NCBI GenBank assembly: GCA_020636405.1
Contig: JACJXW010000005.1
Location: forward strand, 186,001 to 250,000
Source: Lewinellaceae bacterium
GTDB taxonomy: Bacteria > Bacteroidota > Bacteroidia > Chitinophagales > Saprospiraceae
DNA: 64,000 nucleotides
Reading direction: 5' to 3'
The notes beneath the pieces were generated by a model. The model did no database searches and was not told the origin of the DNA. It saw nothing but the letters and a program-made list of their open reading frames with translations. Position numbers and translations under genes: made by a program. Position 1 is the first letter of the stretch. Every line of letters starts with the position of its first letter. Positions 1 to 8,366 of this stretch are shown one piece after another.

Positions 1-15
1 ATATGGTTACAGAAC

Positions 16-186
16 TCACCGGCGTTCAATTACTGTCCTGGCCTCCCGCACCCCCGACAAATACGCCCCGTGCACCGTGCCGTGGAAGGCCGCGATCGTC
101 GCCTCCCCGGCGAAGTGGATGCGGCCCAGGGGCTCGGCAATGGCCGCGAAATCCCGGGCCGCGGCGCCTACATCCGCACATAATGC
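16..186 (-). pseudogene. C-terminal remnant of a flavin amine oxidase
   Basis: An open minus-strand frame of 57 codons, bounded upstream by an in-frame TGA (187-189), encodes the typical C-terminal end of FAD-dependent monoamine/polyamine oxidases. LGRIHFAGEAT (the conserved FAGEAT FAD-contact block) is followed by GTVHGAYLSGVREA and then a stop. The rest of the roughly 450-residue enzyme is absent. Homology begins almost exactly where the neighbouring Uma2 gene stops, and the two overlap by about 19 bases in different frames. No start codon or promoter is evident. I read it as a fragment left after a deletion or insertion junction; the 5' part could lie elsewhere on the chromosome. The sequence match is clear; the history is inferred. 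Confidence 0.6.
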
Positions 187-800
187 TCATCCCAGGGTTC
201 TTCCGCCAGGTCCATCTCCGGGAAAATTTCGCCCAGGTCGATCACCAGGTTTGGAAAAAGTACCGGGCTAACCTTATCCTCCTTTACAAGTGGCGGCAGG
301 CCGATGTACTTCCCCCTTTCATTCAGGGTGTAAATCAGTACGCTTTGCTCCTGCGGAAAGACGATCCAGTATTCTTTCACCCCGGAAAATTCATACACTT
401 CGAACTTGTCCTTCATGTCTTTTTTTGAGGTGCTTGGAGAAGCGATCTCGATGATCCAGTCCGGCGCCCCGAGGCAGCCCCGGATATCGATTTTGCTGCG
501 GTCACAGATGACGGAAATATCCGGTTGTACTACGGTTTGTATTTCATCATCTTTAATCTGGCCGGGAGGAAGCGGCAAACGGACGTCGAAAGGAGCGTGG
601 AATACTTTACATCCTTTCTCCCCAAAATAATACCCAATTTTTAAAAGAAGTTTTGTGGAAATATCCTGATGATAGGTATTGGGCGCGGGCGACATTTTGA
701 AGACCTTCCCCCGGATCAATTCCACGGCCTCCTCGAAGGTCCAGCGGAGGTAATCGGCGTAGGTGTAGGTTTTGTTGAGATCCAGGTCTTTTAGCTTCAT
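168..800 (-). CDS. Uma2 family (DUF820) PD-(D/E)xK nuclease-like protein
   Basis: A 210-residue protein of the Uma2/DUF820 family, which has a restriction-endonuclease-like fold. The family pattern is visible: an N-terminal YTYADYLRW segment, VVQPDISVICD (acidic residue of the PD motif), PDWIIEIASPST (the ExxSPS strand), then KDKFEVYEFSGVKEYWIV. Family members are abundant in cyanobacteria and Bacteroidota; their cellular role is unproven and many are thought to be mobile or toxin-like. ATG at 800 is preferred because the 12 residues upstream depend on a TTG start and resemble nothing in the family. The gene stands alone and its 3' end runs into an amine-oxidase fragment, suggesting arrival by recombination. 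Confidence 0.85.
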   Translation of the reverse strand: MKLKDLDLNKTYTYADYLRWTFEEAVELIRGKVFKMSPAPNTYHQDISTKLLLKIGYYFGEKGCKVFHAPFDVRLPLPPGQIKDDEIQTVVQPDISVICDRSKIDIRGCLGAPDWIIEIASPSTSKKDMKDKFEVYEFSGVKEYWIVFPQEQSVLIYTLNERGKYIGLPPLVKEDKVSPVLFPNLVIDLGEIFPEMDLAEEPWDEHYVRM

Positions 801-887
801 GATTGTAGTTTTGGGGTGGCGAATCGCTTTTTTCAAAAATAGAAAAATTCCCGCTGAGAATCAATTCAGGCCGAAGCCCTGGAAAAA

Positions 888-1229
888 TTATTTCTTCTTA
901 CTCGACTTGGCCCTCGGGTTGAATTCCAGGCATTTGCCGATCCAGAATTCCAGGTCTTCTTCCATATCATACCCTTCGGGCTCGATGAACAAATAACCTG
1001 TCATCGGCCGGCCGCCGTGGATCATCTGGGCGGCCCCTTCCCGTTGGGCCAGTTCATCGGCCTCTTCGGGCGCTACCCGCGCCATGATGCCGCCCTTATA
1101 GGTGCCAAAGCACATCTTGTCGTCCACCATGAAGCAATCGCCGCCGAACATTCGCTTTTCAGACCAGCCTACATTCCGGCTTTTTAGAACACTCCGCATA
1201 CGCTCGAGTAAATAGGGGTCAGTTGCCAT
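888..1229 (-). CDS. TfoX/Sxy N-terminal domain protein
   Basis: A 113-residue protein made of a single TfoX N-terminal domain. EKRMFGGDCFMVDDKMCFG followed by a beta-rich middle (GIMARVAPEEADEL) and GYLFIEPEGYD is the family pattern. In gamma-proteobacteria TfoX/Sxy controls competence together with a C-terminal domain. Stand-alone N-domain proteins of about 110 residues, as here, are common in other phyla and have no established role. The C-terminus is basic (SSKKK). The start overlaps the end of the upstream HxlR gene by 11 bases, so the two are probably translated from one message. Confidence 0.85.
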   Translation of the reverse strand: MATDPYLLERMRSVLKSRNVGWSEKRMFGGDCFMVDDKMCFGTYKGGIMARVAPEEADELAQREGAAQMIHGGRPMTGYLFIEPEGYDMEEDLEFWIGKCLEFNPRAKSSKKK

Positions 1230-1650
1230 GATCTTGATTTTCTTTGAGGTGTTCTGAAATTAAGCTTCGGGTTAGTTCCGCAATGAAACCCTCCCGGTCC
1301 TGCTTCACCCGGTCAACAGACTCCTGAGGAGTAGCCGTATCTGCATCAAAGGCACTGCTCCACAGGATCATCTCTATCATCACGGGCAGCAGGGCGATAC
1401 CCTTCTCGGTCAGGCTGTAACGGATGCGGGATCTCTTTACCGGGTCGTCGCCTCTGGTAATGATGCCGCCCTGTTCCAGGCTCCGCAGTTTGTCGCGCAG
1501 CACGGTGGTGCTCACCCGCTCTTCTGCCTCAAAAAACTCGTTGTAGTGCCGTTTCCCCTTGAACATCAGGTCCCGGATGATAAGCAGGGACCATTTGTCT
1601 CCGAAATGCTCAAGCGCGTAGTTGGTCGGGCAGAATGATCTTCTCTTCAT
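1219..1650 (-). CDS. HxlR family winged-helix transcriptional regulator
   Basis: A 143-residue HxlR-type regulator. The diagnostic N-terminus is present: a cysteine (CPTNYALE) ahead of FGDKWSLLIIRDL, then KRHYNEFF, the recognition-helix region RVSTTVLRDKLRSLE, and the wing with IRYSLTEKG. HxlR proteins bind as dimers and often respond to aldehydes, quinones or redox stress through the conserved cysteine. I chose ATG at 1650 because the upstream extension lacks family similarity and the cysteine then falls at residue 7. The gene overlaps the downstream TfoX-domain gene by 11 bases and its start faces the divergent gene at 1837, so it may control itself, the TfoX gene or the neighbour. Confidence 0.88.
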   Translation of the reverse strand: MKRRSFCPTNYALEHFGDKWSLLIIRDLMFKGKRHYNEFFEAEERVSTTVLRDKLRSLEQGGIITRGDDPVKRSRIRYSLTEKGIALLPVMIEMILWSSAFDADTATPQESVDRVKQDREGFIAELTRSLISEHLKENQDHGN

Positions 1651-1715
1651 GGTACAAAAGTGCAAAAAAGCTTGCAAAAAACAAGTTAAAAAACAAGGAG
1701 AGGGCATACAAAAGT
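1651..1715. promoter_or_regulatory. Direct repeats upstream of the HxlR gene (operator candidate)
   Basis: The nine-base word TACAAAAGT occurs twice, at 1653-1661 and 1707-1715, 54 bases apart, in an A-rich stretch just upstream of the HxlR start. Read on the minus strand both copies give ACTTTTGTA, which resembles the Bacteroidota -7 element TAnnTTTG with one mismatch. They could therefore be tandem promoters or operator half-sites. Prediction only. Confidence 0.3.
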
Positions 1716-1836
1716 TCTTTGCCGGCCTGAAAAACCATGTAGAAGGGCAATTGCCTTTTAGCAAAAAAAGCCCATCCGGATCACCCCGAATTCCTTATCT
1801 TCATTCGATATTATCCAAGCTCTAAATGATAAAACC

Positions 1837-4800
1837 ATGATCCGGAAAATTACTCCCCTTAGTTTCATTTTTCTGTTATTTGTAATTCAGGCAGGCAACA
1901 CTCAGGACAGAGGCGCCGCCCTTTGGGCGGACAGCACCTTCAGCGGGCTGGAATTCCGCAGCATCGGCCCGGCTTTCATGGCGGGGCGTATTGCCGACAT
2001 CGCCATCCATCCGGAAAACGATAATTTGTGGTACGTGGCCGTCGGCTCGGGCGGTGTATGGAAGACCGCCAATGCGGGCGTTACCTGGAAACCCATCTTT
2101 GACGATCAGTCCTCCTACTCCATTGGATGCGTCACCATCGACCCCAGCAACCCGCATACCATCTGGGTGGGCACGGGTGAGAATGTAGGCGGCCGCCACG
2201 TCGGCTACGGCGATGGCGTCTACCGGAGTACGGATGGAGGACAGAGCTGGAAAAACATGGGGCTCAAGGCCTCCGAGCACATATCCAAAATAGTGGTGCA
2301 CCCGAAAAATTCGGACGTCATCTGGGTGGCCGCCCAGGGGCCGCTGTGGTCCAAAGGCGGAGAGCGCGGCCTGTACAAATCCACAGATGGCGGGCAGAAC
2401 TGGAAAAAGGTGCTGGGCGATGAGGAATGGGTAGGGGCGACCGACCTGGTGCTCGACCCCCGCGACCCCAACCGCCTGTACGCGGCCACCTGGCAGCGCC
2501 ACCGCACCGTGGCCGCCCTGATGGACGGCGGGCCGGGCACGGCCATCTATCGCAGCAACGACGGCGGGGAAAGCTGGGAGAAATTGTCCAAAGGGCTGCC
2601 CAAGTCCAATATGGGCAAGATCGGCCTGGCCATCTCTCCGCAGGAACCGGATGTAGTCTATGCCGCCATCGAAATGGACCGCCGAACCGGTGGGGTCTAC
2701 CGTTCTACCGACCGGGGGGCGAGCTGGGAAAAGCGGTCGGATGCCGTCTCCGGGGCTACCGGGCCGCACTATTATCAGGAGCTCTACGCTTCGCCTCACC
2801 AGGCCGGGCGGCTCTACCTTATGGATGTGCGCATTCAGGTATCGGACGACGGCGGTAAAACCTTCCGCCGCCTGAAGGAAGAGTACAAGCACAGCGACAA
2901 CCACGCCATCGCCTTCCGGATGGACGACCCCGATTACCTCCTGGTGGGGACGGACGGCGGCCTGTACGAAAGCTTCGACCTGGCTGAAAACTGGCGCTTC
3001 ATCGCCAACATGCCCATCACCCAGTACTACAAAGTGGCCGTCGACGATGCCGAGCCTTTCTACAACCTCTACGGCGGCACCCAGGACAATAACACCCACG
3101 GCGGGCCGTCCCGTACCGATAACCTGCATGGCATCCGCAATGCCGATTGGTTCATCACCGTCTTTGCCGATGGGCACCAGCCGGCCACCGAGCCCGGCAA
3201 CCCCGACATCGTCTACTCCGAATGGCAGCAGGGCAATCTGGTGCGGACCGACCGCACCACCGGCGAGGTCGTATACATTCAGCCCCAGCCCGAAGCCGGC
3301 GAAGGGCCTGAACGCTTCAACTGGGACTCCCCCATCCTGGTCAGCCCCCATGCTCCTACCCGCCTTTACTTCGCCTCCCAGCGGGTATGGCGCTCCGATA
3401 ACCGGGGCGACAGCTGGCGGGCGATCTCTTCCGACCTCACCCGCAACCAGGAGCGGATCGAACTGCCCATTATGGGCAAAAACTGGAGCTGGGACAGCCC
3501 CTGGGACTTCCTGGCCATGTCTACCTACAATACCATCACCTCTCTGGCCGAATCGCCCAAACAGGAGGGCCTGATCTACGCCGGCACCGACGACGGCATC
3601 ATTCAGGTGACCGAGGACGGGGGCGCCAACTGGCGTAAGATCGAAGTGGGAAGCCTGCCCGGTGTACCCAAAACGGCTTTCGTCAATGACATCAAGGCGG
3701 ACCTCTTCGACGCCAATACGGTATATGTGGCCCTGGACAACCACAAATACGGCGACTTCAAACCCTACCTCCTGAAAAGCGCCGACCGCGGCAAGACCTG
3801 GGCTTCGATAGCCGGCAATATTCCGGACAGGACGCTGGTATGGCGGCTCGTGCAGGACCACGTCAAGCCGGGGCTGCTTTTCGCCGCCACCGAATTCGGC
3901 ATTTACTTTACGCCCAATGGCGGGCAGCGCTGGGTAAAGCTCACTGGCGGGGTGCCCACCATTTCCTTCCGCGACCTGGCCATCCAACGCCGGGAGAACG
4001 ACCTGGTGGGCGCTTCGTTCGGCCGCAGCTTTTACGTCCTGGATGACTACAGTGTGCTCCGGGAGGTTACCGCGGAACAATTGCAGGGCGAAGCCGCCTT
4101 GTTCTCCACCCGCCGGGCCTGGTGGTATATCCCAAGGGCTGTGCTGGACTTCGACGATGCCAAAGGCAGCCAGGGTTCTGGTTACTACATAGCGCCCAAC
4201 CCGGCGTTTGGGGCTACCTTTACCTACTATTTGAAGGATGGGCTAAAAACAAAGGCGGAACTCCGCAAAGAAAAAGAAAAAGCCATGAGCGGCGATGTGC
4301 CTTTTCCGGGGTGGGATGCCGTGGAGGAAGAACGCCGCCAGGAAGAACCCAAGATCTGGCTTACGGTAGCCGACGAACAGGGCAATGTCATCCGCCGCCT
4401 GGAGGGCCCTGTAAAGAAGGGCTTCCACCGGGTATCCTGGGACCTGCGCTACCCGGCCCCGCAGGCCATCACCGTAGATCAGCGCCCTCCCCGTGGTGAT
4501 GGCGATGATGATGACGGCCCTGTCGGATTTATGGCGCCCCCGGGAACGTATACCGTCACCCTTTCCAAGCAGGAAGGAGGAACCGTTACCATCCTTGCCG
4601 GGCCGGCCTCTTTCGAGGTAGAACGCCTGCGCGAAGGCGCATTACCGGGAGCAGCCCCCGAACAGGTGGCCGCCTTCTGGAGGGAGCTGGAGGATGTGCA
4701 GGGCGAGGTGTCCGCCACTGCCGTAACCCTGCGTGGCAGCCTCAACCGGACAAAGGCCATGCAGCTGGCCCTGTCCAGAACGCCGGGCGCTCCTGGTGCA

Positions 4801-5130
4801 CTGGATGAGCAATTGCATGGAGTTCGCCAGGCACTGCTGCAACTCGACGAAGCGCTGAATGGAAACCGTGCCAAACAGGAAGTCGGCGAAAAAACACCAC
4901 CTACGGTCCAGGACCGGCTTCGCACTGCCGTTTCCGGTACCCGCTTGTCTACCTATGGCCCTTCGCCCATGCACAGGCGGAGCCTGGAGATCGCCAGGTC
5001 GGGCCTGAGTAGTATCAAGGCTGAACTTTCCCGGATCACGGGCCAACAGATCCCGCAGTTGGAAAAGGCCATGGCGGAAGCCGGCGCCCCCTGGATCGAA
5101 GGGCAGGCCCTGCCGGTTGGGGAAAAATAG
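1837..5130 (+). CDS. Exported Asp-box (BNR/VPS10-like) repeat protein, paralogue 1
   Basis: A 1097-residue exported protein. A signal peptide (about residues 1-22) precedes a long beta-propeller region containing at least eight Asp-box motifs of the form S/T-x-D-x-G-x-x-W, for example STDGGQSWKN, STDGGQNWKK, SNDGGESWEK, TEDGGANWRK and SADRGKTW. The last 400 residues hold a beta-sandwich-like segment, an acidic patch (GDGDDDDGP) and a helical tail. Such proteins are usually annotated as glycosyl hydrolases or sortilin/VPS10-like, but no sialidase arginine triad is evident and no catalytic activity can be assigned. There is no T9SS sorting tail. A paralogue of similar length and order lies at 27134-30226 on the other strand. 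A SusC/SusD pair follows after two hairpins, so co-transcription is unlikely. Confidence 0.85.
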   Translation: MIRKITPLSFIFLLFVIQAGNTQDRGAALWADSTFSGLEFRSIGPAFMAGRIADIAIHPENDNLWYVAVGSGGVWKTANAGVTWKPIFDDQSSYSIGCVTIDPSNPHTIWVGTGENVGGRHVGYGDGVYRSTDGGQSWKNMGLKASEHISKIVVHPKNSDVIWVAAQGPLWSKGGERGLYKSTDGGQNWKKVLGDEEWVGATDLVLDPRDPNRLYAATWQRHRTVAALMDGGPGTAIYRSNDGGESWEKLSKGLPKSNMGKIGLAISPQEPDVVYAAIEMDRRTGGVYRSTDRGASWEKRSDAVSGATGPHYYQELYASPHQAGRLYLMDVRIQVSDDGGKTFRRLKEEYKHSDNHAIAFRMDDPDYLLVGTDGGLYESFDLAENWRFIANMPITQYYKVAVDDAEPFYNLYGGTQDNNTHGGPSRTDNLHGIRNADWFITVFADGHQPATEPGNPDIVYSEWQQGNLVRTDRTTGEVVYIQPQPEAGEGPERFNWDSPILVSPHAPTRLYFASQRVWRSDNRGDSWRAISSDLTRNQERIELPIMGKNWSWDSPWDFLAMSTYNTITSLAESPKQEGLIYAGTDDGIIQVTEDGGANWRKIEVGSLPGVPKTAFVNDIKADLFDANTVYVALDNHKYGDFKPYLLKSADRGKTWASIAGNIPDRTLVWRLVQDHVKPGLLFAATEFGIYFTPNGGQRWVKLTGGVPTISFRDLAIQRRENDLVGASFGRSFYVLDDYSVLREVTAEQLQGEAALFSTRRAWWYIPRAVLDFDDAKGSQGSGYYIAPNPAFGATFTYYLKDGLKTKAELRKEKEKAMSGDVPFPGWDAVEEERRQEEPKIWLTVADEQGNVIRRLEGPVKKGFHRVSWDLRYPAPQAITVDQRPPRGDGDDDDGPVGFMAPPGTYTVTLSKQEGGTVTILAGPASFEVERLREGALPGAAPEQVAAFWRELEDVQGEVSATAVTLRGSLNRTKAMQLALSRTPGAPGALDEQLHGVRQALLQLDEALNGNRAKQEVGEKTPPTVQDRLRTAVSGTRLSTYGPSPMHRRSLEIARSGLSSIKAELSRITGQQIPQLEKAMAEAGAPWIEGQALPVGEK

Positions 5131-5143
5131 ACATTGGAAGTAC

Positions 5144-5193
5144 TGAGGTTTTCATGGCCGCAAAAGCGGTAACTCGTGGCGATGAAAACCTCA
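5144..5193 (+). terminator. Hairpin after the BNR gene
   Basis: A 12-bp perfect inverted repeat (TGAGGTTTTCAT, 5144-5155, with ATGAAAACCTCA, 5182-5193) starts 14 bases after the stop codon. A small inner GCCGC/GCGGT hairpin lies in the loop. There is no long T-run, so termination strength is uncertain. Confidence 0.5.
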
Positions 5194-5246
5194 CACTAAA
5201 AATAAAGAAAGTTTTAAATCACCTGGTACCACTTGCCTCGGCACTC

Positions 5247-5274
5247 TTTGGCGGGCAGGGAACTGCCCGCCAAA
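5247..5274. terminator. GC-rich perfect hairpin upstream of susC
   Basis: TTTGGCGGGCAG (5247-5258), a 4-base loop GGAA, and its exact complement (5263-5274) form a 12-bp perfect stem. It lies 88 bases upstream of the susC-like start and after the first hairpin. It could be a terminator insulating the SusC/SusD genes from the BNR gene, or a leader structure if transcription of susC starts upstream of it. Confidence 0.45.
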
Positions 5275-5362
5275 GTCAAAAATAAGTGCTATATTCAAAT
5301 CTGAACGAAAAGCCGGCTTCACGAAAGAAACTACATTCACTCTACCTTTAAAACCACTAGTT

Positions 5363-8323
5363 ATGAAATTAAAAACGATTCAGAAGGCCACTAAAGTGCT
5401 GGCCGCTCTTGGAGTTATTCTCCTGTTGGGCGCCGCTGATCTTCAGGCACAAACCTTCACCCTGAACGGCACCGTGGCCAGCGCTGATGGTGAGCCCCTG
5501 GTGGGGGCTACCATCTACGTTGAAGGTGCTGCATCCCAGGGCACGGTAACGGATTTTGAAGGCGCCTACACCCTCAGCATCCCCGCATCCAATCAGATGG
5601 TTACTGTTGTTTACAGCTACATAGGCTACGGTGCTGCCCGGAGGCAGGTAACGCCGTCAGCCGGAGGGAAGGAAACCGTAGATGTAATTCTCGCGGAAGA
5701 TTACATTGGACTCGAGCAGGTGGTGGTGACCGGCGCCTCAACAGCGACGAGTAAAAAGCGGTTGGGCAACGCCATTTCCACCCTCGACGCCAGAGACATT
5801 ACCAATTCCGGCGCAACGAGCCTCGACCAGGCTCTTGCTGGAAAAATAACCGGTGCTCTGGTCAGCCAAAACTCCGGGAACCCGGCGGGAGGGATCTCCG
5901 TAACCCTCAGAGGGTACAGCACAGTATTGGGCAACTCCAACCCTCTTTACATCATCGACGGCGTTATCATCGACAACTCTTCCAATGAACTGATCGACCT
6001 GGGAGGGTATACCCAAAACCGCCTGGTGGACCTCAACCCGAACGATATCGAAAGGGTGGAGATCATCAAAGGTGCCGCGGCAGCAGCGGTTTACGGCTCC
6101 CGGGCCAGCAACGGCGTAGTGCAGATATTCACCAAGAAGGGGGCACAAGGCAAACCGCGGATCTCCTTTTCGACGAGTTTCAACGTCAACCAACTGCGCA
6201 AGGAGATCGAGGAGAATATGGAACCCTTCGCCTTTGAAGAACCTGCCAATGCCAGCAACCCCAACCTGGTGCCCACCACCCGGTACAAAATGCAGGACTA
6301 CATCTTTGACACCGGCATCGGAACGGACAATACCCTTTCCATGAGTGGAGGCTCGGAGAATACCAAATACTACGCTTCCGGGGCCGCATTCTATAATGAA
6401 GGCATCATCAAGAACAGTGACTTCAGCCGGTATTCGGCACGCTTGAATGTAGACCAGATCCTGAGCAGCTGGGCCTCTGTTTCCGTCGGGTTGAATTACA
6501 TCCATAACAACAGCAACGAGATACCCAATGGCGGGATTGCTGAGGTTTATGGTGCACTCACCGGATTTAATTTCAACAACAACAACTTCAATCCGGAACC
6601 GGATGCAGACGGCAATTACCAGAGCCCCGCAGGCTTCGTTGCCAATCCACTGGAAGTCATCGACAATTTTAAGTTCGGACAGAAGACCCAGCGTTTCATT
6701 GGAAGCACTCAGCTGAGGCTCTCCCCGTTCAAGGGCTTTGACATTGAGTACATCCTCGGTTTTGATACCTATACTCAAAAAGCGGAGGGCTTTATCCCCG
6801 TGGGCTCCAACGGTACGCCGCTCGGCTGGGCCCGTACGGCAATCGGGACTTCTCAGTTGATCAACAATGACCTGAACCTCAGATACACCCACGATATCAG
6901 CAACGGGGTACGCTCGCAAAGCTGGTTGGGCTTTACGGTACAACACGACGAGTCTACCACGCTGGCCATCACCGCTAACCGGCTCTCTCCGGTGGTACAG
7001 TCTACCGATGCCGGCACGGTGACAAGCAGAGGAGATTCCAAATCGGAGCGCAATATTCAGGGGGCTTTTTTCCAGCAGACTTTTGACTTTGGCGATAAGC
7101 TGTATCTCACTGGCGCCATCAGGCTGGACCAGGCCTCTCCTTTTGGTGAAAATGAACGGACGCAGTTCTACCCCAAGGCCAGCTTCAGCTATCTGATCTC
7201 GGAAGAGCCTTTCTGGAAAGAAGGCATACCCGCCATCAATACTTTCAAGGTCCGGGCATCCTATGGACAGTCGGGCAACCTCTCCGCGCTGCGGGCATAC
7301 GAAAGATACGCCAATTACAACCCGCAACCCATCGGCGGCCAGACGGCCCTCATCCCTTCTACCCGCCAGGGCAACCCCGATATTAAGCCGGAGCGCCAGA
7401 TCGAGTATGAGTTCGGAATTGACATGGGCTTGTTTGATAACCGCCTGGGCCTTGAATTCTCGTATTACGATGTCGAAGTCCAGGACCTGCTATTGGAACG
7501 GACCAATGCGCCAAGTACCGGCTTCAACTCCCGCCTGGAAAATGTGGGAACCATGACCAATAAGGGATTCGAATTGATGATACGGGCGGTTCCGGTACAG
7601 GCCCGGCACTTCAACTGGAAACTGACCACCACTTTCAGCCAGAACAGAAATGAAGTGGCAGGCATCGAAGGAGGCCTGATCCGCCTGCCGAAGAGCTTTG
7701 GTATCTCGGTGGCCCGGAACGGCGAGCCTCTGGGCATCATCGATGGTTTCTTCTATGCCCGCGATGCCAGTGGCAATATCCTGCTCGACGCCAACGGCCT
7801 TCCGAGCAGGGCAACCGATGAGAACGGCGTGGTACTGCGCAAGACCATTGCCGACCCGAACCCCGACTGGATCGGGTCGCTCATCAATGAATTCACCTAC
7901 AAGAAATTCTCCCTTTATCTGCAGTTTGACGCGGTACAAGGCTTCGAGGTCTTCAACTTCACCGACCGGGTGAATTCGCGTTCGTCCTTCGGCGGCGGGT
8001 TCCGCGATGCGCAGGAGATCCGTGGGGAACTGCCCCGGGGGTACAACAATGCCGCGTACAACATCTGGGAACGGTATATCGAAGATGGTTCTTTCATCAA
8101 ATTGCGCGAGCTGACACTCAGTTACAACACCAATCCGCCTACGCCGGCGATCAGCAACCTGAGGATCTTCCTCCAGGGGCGCAACCTGCTGTCTTTCGAC
8201 GACTATACAGGCTGGGACCCGGAAGTATCTTCTTCCGGACAGACCAATGGTGTGCGCGGGTTTGATTTCAATGAGGTGCCCATTCCACGGACGATTCGTT
8301 TTGGCATCGGCCTGACCCTGTAA
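5363..8323 (+). CDS. SusC/RagA family TonB-linked outer-membrane transporter
   Basis: A 986-residue SusC-type receptor that imports glycans or peptides across the outer membrane using TonB energy. Domains in order: signal peptide (about 1-29, ending ADLQAQ); carboxypeptidase-like regulatory domain (about 30-115, beginning FTLNGTVASADGEPLVGATI); a region with GLEQVVVTGAS; the plug domain with NPLYIIDGV and GSRASNGVVQIFTKKG; then a 22-strand barrel ending in aromatic/hydrophobic FGIGLTL. The regulatory-domain linker is typical of SusC proteins without an N-terminal STN signalling domain. It is followed 43 bases later by its SusD partner. No glycoside hydrolase, sulfatase or anti-sigma pair sits next to it, so the substrate cannot be inferred. 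A possible -7 element TACCTTTA lies at 5343-5350, very near the start. Confidence 0.95.
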   Translation: MKLKTIQKATKVLAALGVILLLGAADLQAQTFTLNGTVASADGEPLVGATIYVEGAASQGTVTDFEGAYTLSIPASNQMVTVVYSYIGYGAARRQVTPSAGGKETVDVILAEDYIGLEQVVVTGASTATSKKRLGNAISTLDARDITNSGATSLDQALAGKITGALVSQNSGNPAGGISVTLRGYSTVLGNSNPLYIIDGVIIDNSSNELIDLGGYTQNRLVDLNPNDIERVEIIKGAAAAAVYGSRASNGVVQIFTKKGAQGKPRISFSTSFNVNQLRKEIEENMEPFAFEEPANASNPNLVPTTRYKMQDYIFDTGIGTDNTLSMSGGSENTKYYASGAAFYNEGIIKNSDFSRYSARLNVDQILSSWASVSVGLNYIHNNSNEIPNGGIAEVYGALTGFNFNNNNFNPEPDADGNYQSPAGFVANPLEVIDNFKFGQKTQRFIGSTQLRLSPFKGFDIEYILGFDTYTQKAEGFIPVGSNGTPLGWARTAIGTSQLINNDLNLRYTHDISNGVRSQSWLGFTVQHDESTTLAITANRLSPVVQSTDAGTVTSRGDSKSERNIQGAFFQQTFDFGDKLYLTGAIRLDQASPFGENERTQFYPKASFSYLISEEPFWKEGIPAINTFKVRASYGQSGNLSALRAYERYANYNPQPIGGQTALIPSTRQGNPDIKPERQIEYEFGIDMGLFDNRLGLEFSYYDVEVQDLLLERTNAPSTGFNSRLENVGTMTNKGFELMIRAVPVQARHFNWKLTTTFSQNRNEVAGIEGGLIRLPKSFGISVARNGEPLGIIDGFFYARDASGNILLDANGLPSRATDENGVVLRKTIADPNPDWIGSLINEFTYKKFSLYLQFDAVQGFEVFNFTDRVNSRSSFGGGFRDAQEIRGELPRGYNNAAYNIWERYIEDGSFIKLRELTLSYNTNPPTPAISNLRIFLQGRNLLSFDDYTGWDPEVSSSGQTNGVRGFDFNEVPIPRTIRFGIGLTL

Positions 8324-8366
8324 GCATGGGCCTTGTTTCTCTTTTATCAATGAAAAAATAAATACC

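Noticed and set aside
1876..4080. 734-codon open frame antisense to the first BNR gene
   Set aside because: No family resemblance, strongly biased to P/V/G/A-rich runs, and entirely inside a clear gene on the other strand; a by-product of GC-rich codon use.
5738..7327. 529-codon minus-strand frame inside susC
   Set aside because: Shadow of the SusC coding sequence; no recognisable domain or signal.
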